Of a stretch of 47,308 bases of DNA, positions 1 to 7,125 are shown one piece after another. The notes under the pieces are model-generated. The model was not told the DNA's origin. It saw only the letters and a program-made list of their open reading frames with translations, and made no database searches. The translations under genes and the position numbers were made by a program. The first letter of the stretch is position 1. The number at the start of each line of letters is the position of its first letter. Source of the stretch: Candidatus Segetimicrobium genomatis (lineage in GTDB: Bacteria; Sysuimicrobiota; Sysuimicrobiia; Sysuimicrobiales; Segetimicrobiaceae); the NCBI GenBank assembly GCA_005882275.1, contig VBAK01000119.1:1-47308 (forward strand). The letters run 5' to 3'.

Positions 1-198
1 CATGGTGGTGATGGTTCCGCCGACCCCGATCACCCGCTGCGGGGCCTTGCGCCGCATGCCTCGGGCCGGGCGGGAGATCTTGTCGAGGGGAGCGTCCAGG
101 GTGCGGCCCAAGGCGTCCTCGACGGCGGCGACCTCGCGCCGGAGCGGCGGATCGTGGCAGAGAAACTGTTCGGTCAGCACGACCGCGCCGATCGGCAG
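1..198. repeat. Exact direct repeat, copy 1 (fragment of ppx)
   Basis: These 198 bases are identical, base for base, to 537-734, a fixed offset of 536. On the minus strand they carry the same internal piece of the Ppx/GppA phosphatase gene that is intact at 270-1322. The match stops abruptly at 198, and the next 71 bases (199-269) resemble neither the gene nor anything I recognise. The repeat starts exactly at the window edge, so it may continue to the left. Either a recent partial duplication or a contig-end assembly artefact would give this pattern; the lack of any mismatch favours the second. Confidence 0.95.
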
Positions 199-269
199 AT
201 TTCAGAACCACGGCCTTGGCCTTTGTCCGGCCACCGGTAACTGAATTATAGGTAGCCATGAAGGCCGTG

Positions 270-1322
270 TCAACAGCCGAGCGCAAGCGCCCACAAGAGA
301 TCTGTCTCGCTCACGGTGATCTCCCGGCTGTCCAGCTGCACCAGGAGATGCCGGAGCACGAGGGCGCCCGCCGCGATGATGTCCGCGCGTTCGGGCTGGA
401 GTCCGGGGAGGTCCCGGCGCTCCGCCACCGTCTGCGCCAGCAGCCGGCGCGTGATCCGCTGGACGGCGCGCCGCGTCAGGCGGTAGCCGTGCACCCGATC
501 CGGATCGTACGGATCGAGACGCTGATCCAGCGCGGCCATGGTGGTGATGGTTCCGCCGACCCCGATCACCCGCTGCGGGGCCTTGCGCCGCATGCCTCGG
601 GCCGGGCGGGAGATCTTGTCGAGGGGAGCGTCCAGGGTGCGGCCCAAGGCGTCCTCGACGGCGGCGACCTCGCGCCGGAGCGGCGGATCGTGGCAGAGAA
701 ACTGTTCGGTCAGCACGACCGCGCCGATCGGCAGGCTGAGGCTGTCCTCGATGCGGCGGCATTCCCCCCACGTCAGCTCGACGCTGCCACCGCCGATGTC
801 CACGATGAGCACCCGGGCGTGGGAGGGAAGCGGACCGATCCCCGCCAGGGCCCCATGAAATCCCAATCGGGCTTCCTCATCGCCGCTCAGGATCCGAACG
901 GGGACCCGGAGCCGCGAGAGCAGCTCGTCTGGATTCCGCGCCGCGCGCAGGGCGTGCGTGGCGACGAGGAGTGGCGGCCCGGCGCCGGCGGCGGACGCGG
1001 CCTCGATGAACGCACCCACCGCGGCCGCGGTGCGCTTCGCGGCCGCCGGCCGGATGGCGGCGCCCGCGCCCAGGCCTTCGCCCAACCGGGTAATGGTCAG
1101 GCGCTGGTCGACAGCCCGCGGCGCAGACGCGCGTGCCGGCCCGCGGCGCGAGAGCCGGGCGAGGCCCGCGTCCGGCAGGATCGCAGGGCGTGCGCGCAGC
1201 GGCGGTTCAGTGCGGGCAGGATGGAGGCCGGAAGGGGAGGAGGCTCGGGCGCCATCCGGCACGTCCGCGACCAGCAGGCGCACCGAATTGGTGCCGATGT
1301 CGATCACGGCCCGCCGGGACAC
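270..1322 (-). CDS. Ppx/GppA family exopolyphosphatase / pppGpp phosphohydrolase
   Basis: This is a 350-residue protein of the Ppx/GppA family in the actin/ASKHA fold, which releases phosphate from polyphosphate or pppGpp. The GTG start gives the family's N-terminal phosphate loop (VIDIGTNSVRLLVAD, residues 6-20). The second loop (VDIGGGSVELTW) lies near residue 175 and a third glycine-rich element (IGVGGTITTMAALDQ) near 255. The length suits the short, catalytic-core-only form. It follows the anti-sigma gene by 11 bases and is probably the last gene of the sigma operon, which would tie polyphosphate or (p)ppGpp turnover to thiol stress. Part of its coding sequence (537-734) is repeated exactly at 1-198. 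I cannot tell which of the two substrates it prefers. Confidence 0.9.
   Translation of the reverse strand: MSRRAVIDIGTNSVRLLVADVPDGARASSPSGLHPARTEPPLRARPAILPDAGLARLSRRGPARASAPRAVDQRLTITRLGEGLGAGAAIRPAAAKRTAAAVGAFIEAASAAGAGPPLLVATHALRAARNPDELLSRLRVPVRILSGDEEARLGFHGALAGIGPLPSHARVLIVDIGGGSVELTWGECRRIEDSLSLPIGAVVLTEQFLCHDPPLRREVAAVEDALGRTLDAPLDKISRPARGMRRKAPQRVIGVGGTITTMAALDQRLDPYDPDRVHGYRLTRRAVQRITRRLLAQTVAERRDLPGLQPERADIIAAGALVLRHLLVQLDSREITVSETDLLWALALGC
537..734. repeat. Exact direct repeat, copy 2 (inside ppx)
   Basis: This is the in-gene copy of the 198-bp repeat found at 1-198. Here it sits in an uninterrupted reading frame and encodes the middle-to-C-terminal part of the Ppx/GppA protein, so this is the parental copy. 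Confidence 0.95.
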
Positions 1323-1333
1323 GCGCCGGGGGC

Positions 1334-1558
1334 TCAGAACAGGCGGATCAGTTTGCTGAGACGCTCCTTGAGCTCCGGCGGGGCGTGCTCACCGGTGCAC
1401 GACCGCCGGACCATCGCCCGAAGGCGCTGCTCAAACTCCGCCAGCGAGAAGCAGTGGCGGCACTCCTCGAGATGCCGCTGGAGTTCGGTCGAGGATTCGC
1501 CGTCCAGCTCCTTGTCGAGGAACTGCCACAGCTTCTCCAGAGCCTTTTCGCAATCCAT
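1334..1558 (-). CDS. RsrA-like zinc-binding anti-sigma factor (ZAS family)
   Basis: This 74-residue protein most likely binds and inhibits the sigma factor encoded just upstream, and lets go when its thiols are oxidised. Residues Cys3, His29, Cys33 and Cys36 form the ZAS pattern C-x25-H-x3-C-x2-C. That is the same spacing as the zinc/redox residues Cys11, His37, Cys41 and Cys44 of Streptomyces RsrA. The ATG at 1558 was chosen because AGGGGAG lies 7 bases before it; a longer frame to 1603 would overlap the sigma gene and adds nothing conserved. The start lies 2 bases after the sigma stop, so translation is probably coupled. Confidence 0.9.
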   Translation of the reverse strand: MDCEKALEKLWQFLDKELDGESSTELQRHLEECRHCFSLAEFEQRLRAMVRRSCTGEHAPPELKERLSKLIRLF

Positions 1559-1560
1559 GA

Positions 1561-2220
1561 TCAATCTCCCCTGACGAAATGCCGATCTTTGGCAAACTCC
1601 CACAACTCGCGCTGGAGGAGATGGCGGCCCCGGGACAACCTGGACATCACGGTGCCGACCGGGACGCCGAGGATCTCCGCGATCTCCTTGTAGCTGAACC
1701 CCTCAATATCGGCCAGCAGGATGGCCGCTCGAAACTGCGGGGGCAGGGCCTCGAGGCTCTCGCGCACCTCGGCATCCATGACCTGATCCAGCACCTCGGC
1801 CTCGGGATTCCCGGACGCGCTCAACGCGGCGCCTTCCCGCGCCTTCTCATAGAGATAGAAGTCGCCGACGTTCTCCTGGTCCACCACCTCCGGCTCCCGG
1901 GTGTGCTTGCGGTAGTTGTCGAAAAAGGCGTTCATCAAGATCCGATGCAGCCACGCCCGGACGTTGCTCCCCGCCTGGAAGGTGTGGAAGGATCGCCAGG
2001 CTTTGAGCATCACCTCCTGCACCAGATCCTCGGCGGACGCGCGGTTCCGGGTGAGCCTGAGCGCCGACCGGTAGAGGCTGTCCAGATGCTCGGTGATCGA
2101 CTGCTCGAACCGGGCGCGCGCTTCCGCCCGCGCCGCGGCGCTCAGCGGCGGCGCCGCGTCCAGCCCGGGGCCGGCGGGGGGTGGGTTCCCTTGCCGGACT
2201 TCTTCGGATTCCGGACTCAC
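1561..2220 (-). CDS. ECF sigma factor, SigR/SigH-like
   Basis: This is a 219-residue sigma-70 family factor with region 2 (about residues 45-110, including SAEDLVQEVMLKAWRSF) and region 4 (about 150-205, including YKEIAEILGVPVGTVMSRL). The GTG start at 2220 follows a strong GGAAAGGGGG ribosome site; the frame is open further upstream but that part would precede the promoter. Its partner is the RsrA-like anti-sigma gene directly downstream. In SigR/SigH systems the pair controls the response to disulfide and oxidative stress. The promoter at 2271-2296 matches the consensus recognised by this group, so the operon is probably autoregulated. The region 2 linker ENVGDFYLYEKAREG is typical of the SigR group. 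Confidence 0.92.
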   Translation of the reverse strand: MSPESEEVRQGNPPPAGPGLDAAPPLSAAARAEARARFEQSITEHLDSLYRSALRLTRNRASAEDLVQEVMLKAWRSFHTFQAGSNVRAWLHRILMNAFFDNYRKHTREPEVVDQENVGDFYLYEKAREGAALSASGNPEAEVLDQVMDAEVRESLEALPPQFRAAILLADIEGFSYKEIAEILGVPVGTVMSRLSRGRHLLQRELWEFAKDRHFVRGD

Positions 2221-2270
2221 CGCGACCCCCTTTCCTCGACCTGATGAGACTGGGTAACTACAGTCGGGGG

Positions 2271-2296
2271 AACGCCGCGCGCCGGCCCGGGATTCC
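2271..2296 (-). promoter_or_regulatory. SigR/SigH-type promoter GGAAT-N18-GTT
   Basis: Read on the minus strand, GGAAT (2296-2292) is followed by exactly 18 bases and then GTT (2273-2271). This is the known consensus for SigR of Streptomyces and close to that of mycobacterial SigH. The expected start of transcription, about 7-10 bases downstream, would leave a leader of roughly 40 bases before the GTG at 2220. It indicates positive autoregulation of the sigma operon. Confidence 0.8.
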
Positions 2297-2300
2297 CCAA

Positions 2301-2325
2301 ATAAAAACGGCCCCCTCGGGGGGCC
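2301..2325 (-). terminator. Rho-independent terminator after the Rrf2 gene
   Basis: On the minus strand a 7-bp G+C stem (GGCCCCC/GGGGGCC, 3-base loop, 2309-2325) is followed by GTTTTTAT. It ends the cysteine operon just upstream of the SigR-type promoter, separating the two transcription units. Confidence 0.8.
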
Positions 2326-2352
2326 CCGCCGCGCCATCCCCGATCTCCCGGC

Positions 2353-2781
2353 TCAGGGCTTGCCCAGCGGGACCGGCGCAGGACGGACGATGTCGGCCAG
2401 CGTGATGCGGTTCAGCACCTGTTCGGTGGCGTCCTTGACGGCCTGCCAGACCGGGCGCAGGCCGCACCCCGGCGCGTAGATGCACGCGGTCTCCGCCTCC
2501 TCCACGCACAGCCATGGCGCAACGCTCCCCTCCAGCACGAGGAACGCCTCGCCCACGGTGATCCGGCCGGGCGACCGGGCGAGCAGGTGCCCGCCGCTGG
2601 GGCCGCGCTTGCTCTGGACGAGGCCGGCCCGGCGCAGCGTGACCAGGAGTTGATTCAGGTATGGCTCCGGCAGCCCCTGCCGGTGCGCAATGTCATGACT
2701 CTGCACCGGGCCTTCGCCGTAGTGCTGGGCCAGGTCCATCAGCGCGCGGATCCCGTACTCCGCCCGGGTGCTGACCTTCAT
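2353..2781 (-). CDS. Rrf2 family transcriptional regulator
   Basis: This is a 142-residue Rrf2 protein with the N-terminal winged helix (VSTRAEYGIRALMDLA, then the LPEPYLNQLLVTLRRAG recognition region at about 37-53) and the conserved KRGPSGGHLLARSP wing. Three cysteines (about 92, 100 and 106, spaced C-x7-C-x5-C) lie where IscR-type members bind an Fe-S cluster, though the first gap is two residues longer than in IscR. Its ATG overlaps the stop of the JAMM peptidase gene as ATGA, so it is the last gene of the cysteine operon. Its position suggests a CymR/IscR-like role in sulfur or Fe-S homeostasis. A terminator follows. Confidence 0.9.
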   Translation of the reverse strand: MKVSTRAEYGIRALMDLAQHYGEGPVQSHDIAHRQGLPEPYLNQLLVTLRRAGLVQSKRGPSGGHLLARSPGRITVGEAFLVLEGSVAPWLCVEEAETACIYAPGCGLRPVWQAVKDATEQVLNRITLADIVRPAPVPLGKP

Positions 2782-3200
2782 AGGACCACGACGTCCTCCT
2801 CGGTGAACCGGCCGTCCGCGATCCGGAAGGCCCTGACCTGAGGCTGCGCCGCATCGCGCAGCGACACGATCACGTATCGGGTCTCCGGAAAGAGAGGGGT
2901 GCCCGACTGATCGAGCGCCCGCTCCCTGTCGGTCCGGCTGGGAACCGCTTCCGTCTGTGGGTGTGAATGATAGATCCCCACGAGGTCCCAGCCCCGTTCA
3001 TCGATCGCGCGAAAGGCGCGCAGTTGATCTTCCGGGTCCATCAGATAGGTCCTGGGGCTCTGGTCCTTGTTCCGCCCCGGGAACACCTCTTCCACGACCT
3101 CCCCGCGGCCGGCCAGCATCCCGCAGCACTCGTTGGGCGCCTCCGCGCGGGCCTGGGCGATGATCCGGTCCAGGTGTTCCCGTCGAACTTTCACGGCCAC
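2778..3200 (-). CDS. JAMM/MPN metallopeptidase (Mec-like, CysO-cysteine or carrier-tail peptidase)
   Basis: This is a 140-residue stand-alone JAB1/MPN/Mov34 domain. The catalytic set is visible: Glu in NECCGML, His-x-His in YHSHPQT, and the following Ser and Asp in PSRTDRERA. In Mycobacterium tuberculosis the homologous Mec cuts cysteine from the CysO carrier; QbsD-like relatives trim extra residues after the Gly-Gly of ThiS-like carriers. Both jobs are plausible here because the CysO-like protein three genes upstream ends Gly-Gly-Thr-Asp. The start is uncertain: I prefer GTG at 3200 after AAGGGG; GTG at 3194 and an ATG at 3254 are possible. It overlaps the Rrf2 gene by 4 bases. Confidence 0.87.
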   Translation of the reverse strand: MAVKVRREHLDRIIAQARAEAPNECCGMLAGRGEVVEEVFPGRNKDQSPRTYLMDPEDQLRAFRAIDERGWDLVGIYHSHPQTEAVPSRTDRERALDQSGTPLFPETRYVIVSLRDAAQPQVRAFRIADGRFTEEDVVVL

Positions 3201-3264
3201 CGCGTCCGCCCCTTGAGGGTATTCTACCAGAATTCGCTCGACGGAGACGCGCACCCGCCGGAGG

Positions 3265-4179
3265 CTAGGCGCCGGCGTCGCGCCAGAGAGGCGTGCTCAG
3301 GTACCGGTCGCCGCCGTCGGGCGCGATGACCACGATCACCCCGGCGCGCAGCGCGGCGGCCACCTCGAGGGCCGCGTGAACGGCCGCCCCGGTCGATGTC
3401 CCCACGAACAATCCGTCCTCCCGGGCCAACCGCCGCGCCATGCGGTAGCCGGCTTCCGTGGAGACCCCGACCTTGCGGTTGTGCACGCCGGGATCGTAGA
3501 TGCCGGGGACGATCGAGCTGGCGATGTGCTTCAGCCCCTCGAGGCCGTGCAGCGCGGCGTCGGGCTCGACCGCGATGACCTCGATGCCGGGGTCGGCTTC
3601 GTGCAGCCGGCGGCCGGCGCCGACGAGGGTGCCCGTCGTCCCGAGCCCGGCCACGAAATGCGTGATGCGGCCCCCCGTCTGCCGGAGCACCTCGGGCCCC
3701 GTCGTCTCGTAGTGCGCCCGCCAGTTGGCCGGGTTGTTGTATTGATCCGGCTTGAAGTAGCGCTCGGGAGCCTCCGCGAGCATCGTCCGGGCCACGCGGA
3801 TCGCGCCGTCGCTGCCCTCCAGCGGGTCCGACAGGACGACCCGCGCGCCGTACGCGGCGATGATCCGTTTGCGCTCCTCGCTCGCGCTCGCCGGCATCAC
3901 CAGTTCGACCGGGTAGCCTTTGAGGGCGCCGATCATCGCATAGGCGATCCCGGCGTTGCCCGAGGTCGAGTCCAGGATGGTCTTCCCGCGGGTGAGGCGG
4001 CCGTCCCGCTCGGCGTCGACGAGCATCCGGAGCACCGGGCGGTCCTTGACCGATCCCCCCGGGTTGAACCATTCGGCCTTCACGTACACCTCAACGGTTC
4101 GCGGCAGGTGCCGGGTGACCCGGGCCAGACGCAGGAGCGGCGTGTCGCCGATGCGATCCAGCAGGGAGACGTCGAGGAT
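3265..4179 (-). CDS. cysM: PLP-dependent cysteine synthase, CysM-like (probable O-phosphoserine type)
   Basis: This is a fold-type II PLP enzyme of about 304 residues. The PLP lysine is in NPGGSVKDRP (about residue 45), the substrate loop is STSGNAG, and the phosphate-binding loop is GLGTTGT. By eye it resembles mycobacterial CysM, including NNPANWRAHYETTGPE and an Arg in VHNRKVGV near the place of the Arg that selects O-phosphoserine. Neighbouring serine-kinase-like, CysO-like and Mec-like genes support use of O-phosphoserine and a protein-bound thiocarboxylate. The start is a problem: between the conserved domain and an ATG deep in the upstream gene (4407) there is no in-frame ATG, GTG or TTG. 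ATC at 4179 is given as a placeholder. Confidence 0.85.
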   Translation of the reverse strand: MLDVSLLDRIGDTPLLRLARVTRHLPRTVEVYVKAEWFNPGGSVKDRPVLRMLVDAERDGRLTRGKTILDSTSGNAGIAYAMIGALKGYPVELVMPASASEERKRIIAAYGARVVLSDPLEGSDGAIRVARTMLAEAPERYFKPDQYNNPANWRAHYETTGPEVLRQTGGRITHFVAGLGTTGTLVGAGRRLHEADPGIEVIAVEPDAALHGLEGLKHIASSIVPGIYDPGVHNRKVGVSTEAGYRMARRLAREDGLFVGTSTGAAVHAALEVAAALRAGVIVVIAPDGGDRYLSTPLWRDAGA

Positions 4180-4198
4180 CGGCCGGACCGGAGGCTGC

Positions 4199-5071
4199 TT
4201 ACTCGTCGAAGAGATAGGTGGGCTCCGCGTAATACCGGACTCCGTGCTCCCGCCACCGCTGCGCCACCGCGGCGTCGAGATAGCGCTGCTTGGTCGCCGT
4301 GGTCTCCCGGCCCGCCAGCCAGGCGAGCGGGGCGTTGAGGCGCAGCACGCGGCCGGGGATGAGATGCCGGGTGATCCCGGCCGGCAACCGCGCATTCTGC
4401 GCGGCAAGGGAGAGGATCTCCTCCTTGCGGAACTCGGGGAAGATCACGAGGGTCCCCGGTCCGTACTCCTCGCTCAGCGTCTCCAGATCCCCGCGGTCGA
4501 TCCGGTGGAGGTGGTGGGCCGGCGGGTACAGCGCGACGAGGGCGCGCAGCAGGCCGGTCCCGGCGAGCGGGTCGGCGCCCGGGCCCACCAGCACCGCCCC
4601 CCGCCGATCGACGATCGCGGCCGCCGCTTCGCGCCGCGCAAGGAGATCCACCGCGTCCCCCGCGCGCCTCACCGGGGCGGTGGGCAGCCCCGGAGCGCCT
4701 GCCGCGCGATCCCGCAGCGCGTCGCCGTCCTGCTCCCCGATGTAGTGTCGCCAGGCCGACAGCGATACCTCGGGATCGGCGTAGCTGACGACCTGGACGG
4801 CCGCGTGCGCCGCGCCGGCCTCGCGCAGCGCCGTCACCCGGTTGGCCCCGTCGAGGACGACGGCGGCGTCGTCGGGCCGGGCCCCGGCGGCGGACGGGAC
4901 CACGACCGGCGGATTGCGGAGCACGCCGTCCCGCCGCAAGGCCGTGACGAGCCGCTCGACACGAATGGGATCCGGCTCTTCATGCAGCCGGAGCCGCGTC
5001 ATCTCGATGATACGCAGCACCGGGAGCGGCCGGGCGACCCGGCGCGCCCGCGGCTTGACCGACAGGTCCAT
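4199..5071 (-). CDS. ParB/sulfiredoxin-fold protein, SerK/SbnI-like (probable free-serine kinase)
   Basis: This 290-residue protein has an N-terminal ParB-like domain: RLHEEPDPIR at about 25-34, then a helix (VERLVTALRRDGVL), then VVLDGANRVTALREAG at about 65-80. The HEE and DG-x-x-R elements in this order match the serine kinases SerK of Thermococcus and SbnI of Staphylococcus, which phosphorylate free L-serine to O-phosphoserine. Nothing suggests a chromosome-partition ParB: there is no HTH and no ParA partner. It starts 7 bases after the CysO-like gene and ends next to cysM, so its product would feed that enzyme. The kinase activity is inference from motif and context; the His usually found in DGHHR is Asn here. 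Confidence 0.7.
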   Translation of the reverse strand: MDLSVKPRARRVARPLPVLRIIEMTRLRLHEEPDPIRVERLVTALRRDGVLRNPPVVVPSAAGARPDDAAVVLDGANRVTALREAGAAHAAVQVVSYADPEVSLSAWRHYIGEQDGDALRDRAAGAPGLPTAPVRRAGDAVDLLARREAAAAIVDRRGAVLVGPGADPLAGTGLLRALVALYPPAHHLHRIDRGDLETLSEEYGPGTLVIFPEFRKEEILSLAAQNARLPAGITRHLIPGRVLRLNAPLAWLAGRETTATKQRYLDAAVAQRWREHGVRYYAEPTYLFDE

Positions 5072-5078
5072 GCTCGGG

Positions 5079-5357
5079 CTAGTCCGTTCCACCGGCCATC
5101 GCCGGGATGATCGACACCTCGTCGCCGTCGCGCAGCGGCGTCGCCGGTCCCTGCAGCATCCGGATCTCCGTTCCGTTGACGAACACGTTGATGAACCGCC
5201 GAACCTCGCCCGTCGGCTCGCGGAGCTGTTCGCGCAGCCCTGGAAACTGCCGCTCCAGGGCCACGAGGGCTTCCTCCACGGTCCGCCCATCCGCGACCAC
5301 CTTCGCCTGGCCCGAGGTCAGGCGGCGCAACGGGGTCGGCAGGTAAATCTGCGCCAT
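5079..5357 (-). CDS. cysO: ThiS/MoaD-like sulfur carrier protein, CysO-like
   Basis: This is a 92-residue beta-grasp carrier. The C-terminal part runs FINVFVNGTEIR, then DGDEVSIIPAMAGG, closely matching mycobacterial CysO (which ends in PAVAGG). Unlike that protein it has two more residues, Thr-Asp, after the Gly-Gly. The glycine must be exposed to be adenylated and thiocarboxylated, so the tail probably has to be removed, for which the JAMM peptidase of the same operon is the obvious candidate. The ATG at 5357 follows AGGGGGTGG. It is the first gene of the operon cysO-serK-like-cysM-JAMM-rrf2. A MoeB/MoeZ-type activating enzyme is not in the window. Confidence 0.88.
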   Translation of the reverse strand: MAQIYLPTPLRRLTSGQAKVVADGRTVEEALVALERQFPGLREQLREPTGEVRRFINVFVNGTEIRMLQGPATPLRDGDEVSIIPAMAGGTD

Positions 5358-5673
5358 CACGGTCCACCCCCTGATGCCAATAGAAACGCCGCGGTCACGG
5401 GCGCCGCGGCTGATCCAGTCGCTCTTCCGGTTGGGGCCGGACGCCCGCACCTATTCCCGGCAACACACCTCCGCTGCCGGGCCTTGTTCGGACGTACAGA
5501 TGCAGCTGATCATCTCGGCTCGACCCCGACGTCTGGCATAACGCCCGCTCCCGGCCGGCCGATTCCTGCGCCGGCCATCAACCTCTGCGTGCCGTTTGCC
5601 CAAATATTGGTATGGAGTCCCCGCAGGGGACGACTTCAGGCTAGCATGGGCATTTTCCGGGTGTCAAGCGAGA
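5358..5673. other. 316-bp non-coding region upstream of the cysteine operon
   Basis: No coding frame here looks real. It must hold the promoter and leader of the minus-strand cysteine operon and the 3' end of the M23-like gene. A perfect hairpin GTCCCC-TGC-GGGGAC (5617-5631) and a short CCAA-ATA-TTGG dyad (near 5600) lie close to the end of the M23-like gene; neither has a following T-run. I found no match by eye to a T-box, S-box or other known riboswitch, but the long leader leaves room for one. Confidence 0.5.
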
Positions 5674-6891
5674 TTAGTCTCCCAGCGGATTGACCGGCTG
5701 CCCGTCCATCCGGACCTCGAAAAACAGATGCGGGCCGGTGCTCCACCCGGTGCTGCCGATGCGCGCGATGACGTCGCCGCGCTTCACCCGCTGGCCCGCG
5801 TGCACCAGCGCCGCGGAGAGGTGCGAGTACGTCGTGGACAGCCCGTTCCCGTGGTCGAGGATCACGAGCCTGCCGTACCCCCGCATCCATCCATCGAAGA
5901 GGACGTCCCCGTCCAGCGCGGCCTGAATCGGCGTCCCGTACGGGACCGCGATGTCGATCCCGGTGTGAAACTCGCGCGTGTGGAAGATGGGATGGGTGCG
6001 CCATCCATACCCGGAGGAGATCCGGCCGGAGACCGGCCAGAGGAGGCCCGTCCGAAGCGTCAGGATCGGCCCCAGATGGCGGCCGCCGCGCGCGCCGCGG
6101 ATGATCGCCATGATCCGCGCGGATTCGGCTTCCAGTTCGCGGATCGCGGCCTCCTGCGACCGGCGCTCGGCCCGGACACGGTCGAGCAGCCGGCGCCGCT
6201 CGACGGCGAGCCGCGCGGTTTCCGCCCGGCTGGCGCTCCAGCGGTCCTGCTCCGCGCTGAGCTGCTCCCGCCGGGCCACCAGCGTCGCGCGGACCTCGTC
6301 GCGCTGATGGCGCTCGCGGGCCACCCGGTGATAGAGCGCCAGATCGCTTTCGACGATTCGCGCGACCAGGTACGAGCGCGTCATGAGATCCCGGAAGTCC
6401 GCGGCGCCGAGCAGCACGTCCATATATCCGAGGGGGCCCTGCTCGTAGAACGCCCGGAAGCGGTCTCCCATGAGCTCCTCGTGCGTCGAGAGCCGGGCGG
6501 TGATCGCCTCGAGCGTGCGGGAGACCTTGAGCACGGCCTGCCGGGTGCCGGCGAGGGAGCGGCGTGTCCGCCCGAGCTGGACCAGCGCCCGCTCGAGCCG
6601 TTCCTGGGCTCCGGAGAACTGCGCCAGCGCCCGCTGCTCCCGCCGCAGCACCTCGGCCAGGCGGCGGCGGCGCGAGGCGAGCTGGTCCTGAATGCGGGAG
6701 AGCGTGGTGGACGGCGACAACGCCGCGGCCGTTCGGGCGGATTCGGAGGGGGCCGCGCCGGAGGCCGGCCCGTGGGGCAACTCCCGGCGTTCGAGCAGCG
6801 GAGGCGACGCCCCCGCCGCTGTGAGGACCAGGACCAGCACCGCGGCGGCCGGGATCAGGCCGCTCCAGAGACACCTGGCTCGTTCCCGCAT
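5674..6891 (-). CDS. Secreted coiled-coil LytM/M23 domain protein, EnvC-like (probably degenerate)
   Basis: This is a 405-residue exported protein. The ATG at 6891 gives a basic start and a hydrophobic signal segment (about residues 8-28). A long coiled coil (about 70-270) is followed by a C-terminal M23 domain (about 290-400). His-x3-Asp is present in HTGIDIAV and the YSHL histidine is present, but the last motif reads GPHLFFEV instead of the usual HLHFE: the second His, a zinc ligand, is Phe (codon TTT). It may therefore be a non-catalytic activator of amidases, like EnvC, rather than an active endopeptidase. It is transcribed alone, divergent from the histone-like gene. Confidence 0.88.
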   Translation of the reverse strand: MRERARCLWSGLIPAAAVLVLVLTAAGASPPLLERRELPHGPASGAAPSESARTAAALSPSTTLSRIQDQLASRRRRLAEVLRREQRALAQFSGAQERLERALVQLGRTRRSLAGTRQAVLKVSRTLEAITARLSTHEELMGDRFRAFYEQGPLGYMDVLLGAADFRDLMTRSYLVARIVESDLALYHRVARERHQRDEVRATLVARREQLSAEQDRWSASRAETARLAVERRRLLDRVRAERRSQEAAIRELEAESARIMAIIRGARGGRHLGPILTLRTGLLWPVSGRISSGYGWRTHPIFHTREFHTGIDIAVPYGTPIQAALDGDVLFDGWMRGYGRLVILDHGNGLSTTYSHLSAALVHAGQRVKRGDVIARIGSTGWSTGPHLFFEVRMDGQPVNPLGD

Positions 6892-7125
6892 GCGATGCAC
6901 CGAGCGCTGCTGTGACGTGACCGACCACGACGATCGGCCATCAAGGGCGATGGTTGCGACGGTTCCGGCGGGCCCGCGGCCTCCGGTTGCGTGAGGTTGC
7001 GCTATTCGCCGGGCCGGCCGAAACTCCTTTCCCCGCACAAGGAAAACCATCGGGCCCGTCGAAGGAACGCCCGGACGCCATCGCGGGATGATACTGCGCT
7101 CTTCGCGGGAAAGGGGAGGTCAACG

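Noticed and set aside
4199-5071. Chromosome-partition ParB
   Set aside because: There is no helix-turn-helix, ParA or parS-like site nearby; the HEE and DGANR elements and the cysteine genes fit SerK/SbnI better.
5358-5673. T-box or SAM riboswitch upstream of the cysteine operon
   Set aside because: The expected conserved boxes were not found on the minus strand by eye; only short hairpins are visible.
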